A stretch of DNA of 64,000 nt. Origin: DASXRC01 sp036506495 (GTDB lineage Bacteria > Actinomycetota > Actinomycetes > Mycobacteriales > Micromonosporaceae). Under the pieces are notes generated by a model that had not been told where the DNA came from, searched no databases, and was given only the letters and a program-made list of their open reading frames with translations. The stretch covers positions 31,559 to 95,558 of the forward strand of contig DASXRQ010000265.1 in the NCBI GenBank assembly GCA_036506495.1. The letters run 5' to 3'. A program made the translations under genes and the position numbers. How positions within the stretch are numbered: the first letter of the stretch is position 1; every line of letters starts with the position of its first letter. This document shows, one piece after another, positions 60,755-64,000 of the stretch.

Positions 60755-60793
60755 GAGCCGGGAGCCATCCGCCAGGATGGCTCCCGGCTCTTT
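60755..60793. terminator. Strong terminator after the GPGG-protein gene
   Basis: 16-bp perfect stem (60755-60770 with 60775-60790), GCCA loop, then TTT. The gap 60691-61012 also holds a TATAAC at 60799-60804 next to a 31-codon ORF (60811-60906), and TTGTTA/TTGTAAC repeats at 60881-60907 that may be a promoter or operator for the sugar importer. Confidence 0.8.
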
Positions 60794-61012
60794 CGCGGTA
60801 TAACACTGACATGCCCGAAAAACCCCGGCTGTCCGGTTCGGCACAGGCCGCCTTCGATCGCGCACCGGCGGCGCTCAAAATTGTTACGTACTCGATCAAC
60901 TTGTAACCATTGCGCCACGTGCGCCACACGCTCTTGACTGTCGTGGAAGCGTTCTCCGGATCCCTGCGCGCGTCGCGCACGAACCGGGGCAGGACGAGAA
61001 AGGAAGGGGACA

Positions 61013-62368
61013 ATGTCCCTTCACCGATCACGGGCACTCGCGGTTGCGCTGGCCGGCGCGCTGGGTGTCACCTTCAGCGTCGCGGCTTGCGGCGGCGGGG
61101 GCGACAACAACACCGGCGGCGGTACGGGCAACGTCAACTGCGATGACTACAAGCAGTACGGCGACCTCAAGGGCAAGACTGTTTCCATCTACACCGGCAT
61201 CGTGACGCCGGAGGACACACCGCAGATCAACTCCTACAAACCGTTCGAGCAGTGCACCGGCGCGACGATCAAGTATGAGGGTGACAAGGCGTTCGAGACC
61301 CAGGTCCTGGTGCGCGCGAAGGCCGGCAACCCACCGGACCTGGCCATCGTCCCGCAGCCCGGCCTGCTCACGCAGCTCGTCGGTACCGGCAAGGCCAAGC
61401 CGGCGCCGCAGGAGGTCGCGGCGAACGTGGACAAGTGGTGGGGCAAGGAGTGGAAGACGTACGGCACGGTCAACAACACGTTCTACGCCGCCCCACTCGG
61501 CGCGAACTTCAAGTCGCTGGTCTGGTACTCGCCGTCCGAGTTCCAGGACAAGGGCTACCAGATTCCCAAGACACTGGACGAGCTCCTGGCCCTGTCCGAC
61601 AAGATCGCGTCTACCAACCGGAAGCCCTGGTGCGCCGGCATCAGCAGCGGCGAGGCCACCGGCTGGCCGATCACCGACTGGATGGAAGACATGATGCTGC
61701 GGCTGGCCGGGCCGGAGGAGTACGACAAGTGGGTCAAGCACGAGATCCCGTTCAACTCCGCCGAGCCGACCGCCGCCCTCGACGAGGTCGGTAAGTTCCT
61801 CAAGAACCCCAAGTACGTGAACGGCGGCCTCGGCGACGTCAAGAGCATCGCGTCGACGACGTTCCAGGACGGCGGCCTGACGATCCTCGACGGCACGTGC
61901 TCGATGCACCGCCAGGCCAGCTTCTACGCGGCCAACTGGCCGCAGGGGACCAAGGTGGCCGAGGACGGCGACGTGTTCGCGTTCTACTTCCCGAGCAAGG
62001 ACGGGACCAGCAAGCCGATCCTCGGCGGCGGTGAGTTCATCCTCGCCTTCTCCGACCGGCCGGAGGTCAAGGCGTTCCAGGCTTACCTGTCCACCGACCT
62101 GTGGGCGAACAACAAGGCGAAGGCCTCGCCGGCGGGTGGCTGGGTCAGCGCGAACAAGGGCCTGGACCCGAACAACCTCGTCAGCCCCATCGACAAGCTC
62201 GCGGCGACTACCTTCAAGGACCCGAATGCGGTGTTCCGGTTTGACGGCTCGGACATGATGCCCGGCGCGGTCGGCTCCAACTCGTTCTGGAAGCAGGCAA
62301 CGGCCTGGATCACCGGACAAGATACCAAGACAACGCTGGACAACATCGAGCGGTCATGGCCAAAGTGA
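61013..62368 (+). CDS. Sugar (alpha-glucoside type) ABC importer binding lipoprotein
   Basis: 451 aa from ATG 61013 (GGAAGGGG upstream). Signal AVALAGALGVTFSVAAC gives a lipobox (VAAC), followed by a Gly/Asn linker. Family 1 binding-protein features: TPEDTPQINSYKPFEQCTGATIKYE, FETQVLVRAKAGNPPDLAIVPQPG and MHRQASFYAANWPQGT. Resembles AglE-type alpha-glucoside binders. Two permease genes follow directly. Confidence 0.88.
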   Translation: MSLHRSRALAVALAGALGVTFSVAACGGGGDNNTGGGTGNVNCDDYKQYGDLKGKTVSIYTGIVTPEDTPQINSYKPFEQCTGATIKYEGDKAFETQVLVRAKAGNPPDLAIVPQPGLLTQLVGTGKAKPAPQEVAANVDKWWGKEWKTYGTVNNTFYAAPLGANFKSLVWYSPSEFQDKGYQIPKTLDELLALSDKIASTNRKPWCAGISSGEATGWPITDWMEDMMLRLAGPEEYDKWVKHEIPFNSAEPTAALDEVGKFLKNPKYVNGGLGDVKSIASTTFQDGGLTILDGTCSMHRQASFYAANWPQGTKVAEDGDVFAFYFPSKDGTSKPILGGGEFILAFSDRPEVKAFQAYLSTDLWANNKAKASPAGGWVSANKGLDPNNLVSPIDKLAATTFKDPNAVFRFDGSDMMPGAVGSNSFWKQATAWITGQDTKTTLDNIERSWPK

Positions 62369-62458
62369 GCAGGTAACTATCCGCTGGCGGGGCGCGCCGA
62401 CCGCGCGCCGGGCGCCCCGCCGGCGGCCAACCGTCAACCGAGGAGGTGAGGGGCTCCA

Positions 62459-63427
62459 GTGACTACTGGCGAGAAGTTCCTGCAGATGCTCCTGGCAATC
62501 GCGATATTCGTCGGGGTCATGGCGCTCATCCTCTTCCTCGCGTCGCGGGTGCGGGGCCGGCGTTCCGACCGGATTGTGGCGCTCCTGCTCCTCGTGCCGG
62601 TGGGGCTGATGCTCGCCGTCGGACTGCTCTACCCGGGCCTCCGGACGATCTTCGAGTCATTCCGTGACGCCGACGGTAAGTCGTTCATCGGCGTCGACAA
62701 CTACCAGACGATCTTCACGTCCGCGGACATGCGACGGGTGCTCTACAACACCGCGATCTGGGTGATCATCACCCCGTTCGTCGCGACCGGAATCGGCCTG
62801 CTCTACGCGATCCTGGTGGACAAGGCCCGGCTGGAGGCGCTCGCCAAGGCGCTGATCTTCCTGCCGATGGCGATCTCGTTCGTCGGCGCGTCGATCATCT
62901 GGAAGTTCGTGTACGAATACCGGCCCGACCAACCGGGCATCAACCAGCGCGGCATCCTCAACCAGCTCATCGTCTGGCTGGGAGGCAATCCGCAGCAGTG
63001 GCTCCTTGAGGATCCGTGGAATACCATCTTCCTGATCATCGTGATGATCTGGATCCAGGCCGGCTTCGCGATGACCGTCCTGGCCGCCTCCATCAGGGGG
63101 ATCCCGGACGACATCATCGAGGCGGCCCGGCTCGATGGCGTGAACCCGTGGCAGATGTTCCGCTCGGTCACCTTGCCGAGCATCCGGCCGGCCGTCATCG
63201 TCGTGCTGACCACGATCGGAATCGGGACGTTGAAGGTCTTCGACATCGTTCAGGTGATGACGGGCGGCAACTTCAAGACCAGCGTCGTGGCCAACGAGTT
63301 CTACACGCAGAGCTTCCGCGCGTTCAACCAGGGGCTCGGCGCCGCGCTGGCCGTGCTGCTGTTCATCCTCGTGGTCCCGATCGTGGCCTACAACGTCCGG
63401 CAACTGCGCGCCTCGGAGGGACGCTGA
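62459..63427 (+). CDS. Sugar ABC importer permease (AglF-like)
   Basis: 322 aa, GTG 62459 after GAGGAGGTGAGGGG. An extra N-terminal helix precedes the usual six. VDNYQTIFTSADMRRVLYNTAIWVII and the coupling motif EAARLDGVNPWQMFRSVTLPSIRPAV (EAAxxDGA...P type) are clear. MalF/AglF partner of the next permease. Confidence 0.92.
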   Translation: MTTGEKFLQMLLAIAIFVGVMALILFLASRVRGRRSDRIVALLLLVPVGLMLAVGLLYPGLRTIFESFRDADGKSFIGVDNYQTIFTSADMRRVLYNTAIWVIITPFVATGIGLLYAILVDKARLEALAKALIFLPMAISFVGASIIWKFVYEYRPDQPGINQRGILNQLIVWLGGNPQQWLLEDPWNTIFLIIVMIWIQAGFAMTVLAASIRGIPDDIIEAARLDGVNPWQMFRSVTLPSIRPAVIVVLTTIGIGTLKVFDIVQVMTGGNFKTSVVANEFYTQSFRAFNQGLGAALAVLLFILVVPIVAYNVRQLRASEGR

Positions 63428-63428
63428 G

Positions 63429-64000
63429 ATGAGCACCGCCGCCACCACCCAGGTCACCACTCTGCCCACCCTCGCGGAGGCGCCCAAGCGCGCGGAGGTG
63501 GCCAAGAAGCGGCTCACCTCGCCCTGGGCCTCGCTCACGGCGGTCGTGCTCGCACTGCTGTGGACGGTGCCGACGTTCGGCCTGCTGATCACGTCCTTCC
63601 GCCCCCAGCGGGAGATTCTGCGCACCGGCTGGTGGACGTTCTTCAGCAACCCGAACCTCACGCTCGACAACTACAAGTCGGTGCTGCAGACCCAGGGAAA
63701 CTCGGCTCTGGGCAACTACTTCGTCAACTCGTTCATCATCGTGATCCCGTCGGTGGTCATCCCCATCGTGCTCGCGTCGCTCGCGGCGTACGCGTTCGCC
63801 TGGCTCAAGTTCCCGGGCCGCGACCTGCTGTTCGTCGGGATCTTCGCGCTGCAGATCGTGCCGATCCAGGTCACCCTGATCCCACTGTTGACCATGTTCG
63901 TCAAGGCGCACCTCGGCGGCACGTTCTGGGCGCTGTGGCTCGCGCACTCGACGTTCGCGCTGCCACTGGCGATCTTCCTGCTGCACAACTTCATGAAGGA
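63429..64000 (+). CDS. Sugar ABC importer permease (AglG-like), truncated by the window end
   Basis: Starts ATG 63429, one base after the previous stop, and runs off the end; about 190 residues are visible. SPWASLTAVVLALLWTVPTFGLLITSFRP, FFSNPNLTLDNYKSVL, NYFVNSFIIVIPSVVIPIVLASLAAYAFAWLKFPGRD and IVPIQVTLIPLLTMF mark the second permease of CUT1 sugar importers. Confidence 0.9.
   Translation, partial: MSTAATTQVTTLPTLAEAPKRAEVAKKRLTSPWASLTAVVLALLWTVPTFGLLITSFRPQREILRTGWWTFFSNPNLTLDNYKSVLQTQGNSALGNYFVNSFIIVIPSVVIPIVLASLAAYAFAWLKFPGRDLLFVGIFALQIVPIQVTLIPLLTMFVKAHLGGTFWALWLAHSTFALPLAIFLLHNFMK

Overview
The window is about 70% GC, with many GTG and TTG starts, clear GGAGG-type ribosome sites and many 4-nt start/stop overlaps. 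Together with actinobacterial marker families (DUF5999, DUF6158, DUF3817, GPGG-motif small membrane protein, a Vms1/Rv2629-like protein, mycobacterial-type LigB, a SigB/F/G-type sigma factor, GntR-TetR fusion regulators) this points to a filamentous actinobacterium. Micromonosporaceae or a close relative is my inference. It looks like ordinary chromosome: I see no phage, transposase, integrase, CRISPR array or rRNA. One tRNA gene (tRNA-Arg, UCU) is present.

Layout. 1-5 kb: start of an ABC-F ATPase (EttA-like), then a two-gene trehalose operon, otsA plus an OtsB-GH15 glucoamylase/trehalase fusion. 5-8.4 kb: a minus-strand corrinoid block (SUMT/precorrin-2 dehydrogenase, cobT, cobC-like aminotransferase). 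8.4-18 kb: a class A penicillin-binding protein, SURF1, two GNAT acetyltransferases, ATP-dependent DNA ligase, M20 dipeptidase and an M48 protease. 18-23 kb: a tightly coupled solA-cobD-kinase operon, an SSB-like protein and a FabF-like ketosynthase. 23-33.6 kb: hydrolase, DUF1444-like protein, tRNA-Arg, then a more accessory stretch: secreted propeller-like protein, a decayed flavoprotein gene, a polymer-forming membrane protein, a luciferase-like protein, a Ni/Co permease with a candidate Nur operator, a YcnI-like protein, a lipoprotein, and a zinc anti-sigma/ECF sigma pair. 33.6-43.9 kb: an antibiotic-kinase-like gene coupled to a GntR-TetR fusion regulator facing a DrrAB-type ABC exporter across twin operators, an RpiB-like isomerase, AlkZ-like, acylphosphatase, Vms1-like, small membrane proteins and SMP-30. 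43.9-50.9 kb: a branched-chain-type ABC importer operon (livF-livG-fadD-livH-livM-binding protein) that contains an acyl-CoA synthetase. 51-52.3 kb: a c-di-AMP (ydaO-type) riboswitch controlling an NlpC/P60 cell-wall hydrolase. 52.4-60.7 kb: primary-type sigma factor, MurQ/MurR muropeptide recycling, epimerase, SDR, SigF-type sigma factor, a nucleotidyltransferase-BON-metallophosphoesterase operon and a coupled pair of tiny ORFs. 60.7-64 kb: the start of a sugar (alpha-glucoside type) ABC importer operon that runs off the end.

How they fit together. Several units deal with the cell envelope and its turnover (PBP, NlpC/P60 under c-di-AMP control, MurQ/MurR) and with trehalose/osmotic physiology. 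Cobalt/nickel and corrinoid functions occur in three places (corrin methylation and lower-ligand genes, cobD, NiCoT). The most unusual non-coding feature is a family of conserved intergenic palindromes. Two inverted copies of one about 58-68 bp element lie in the convergent gaps at 4.9 and 52.3 kb. A second palindrome family (AACTTCG-N-CGAAGTT) occurs at 38.4 and 52.4 kb. The two families sit side by side at 52.28-52.39 kb.
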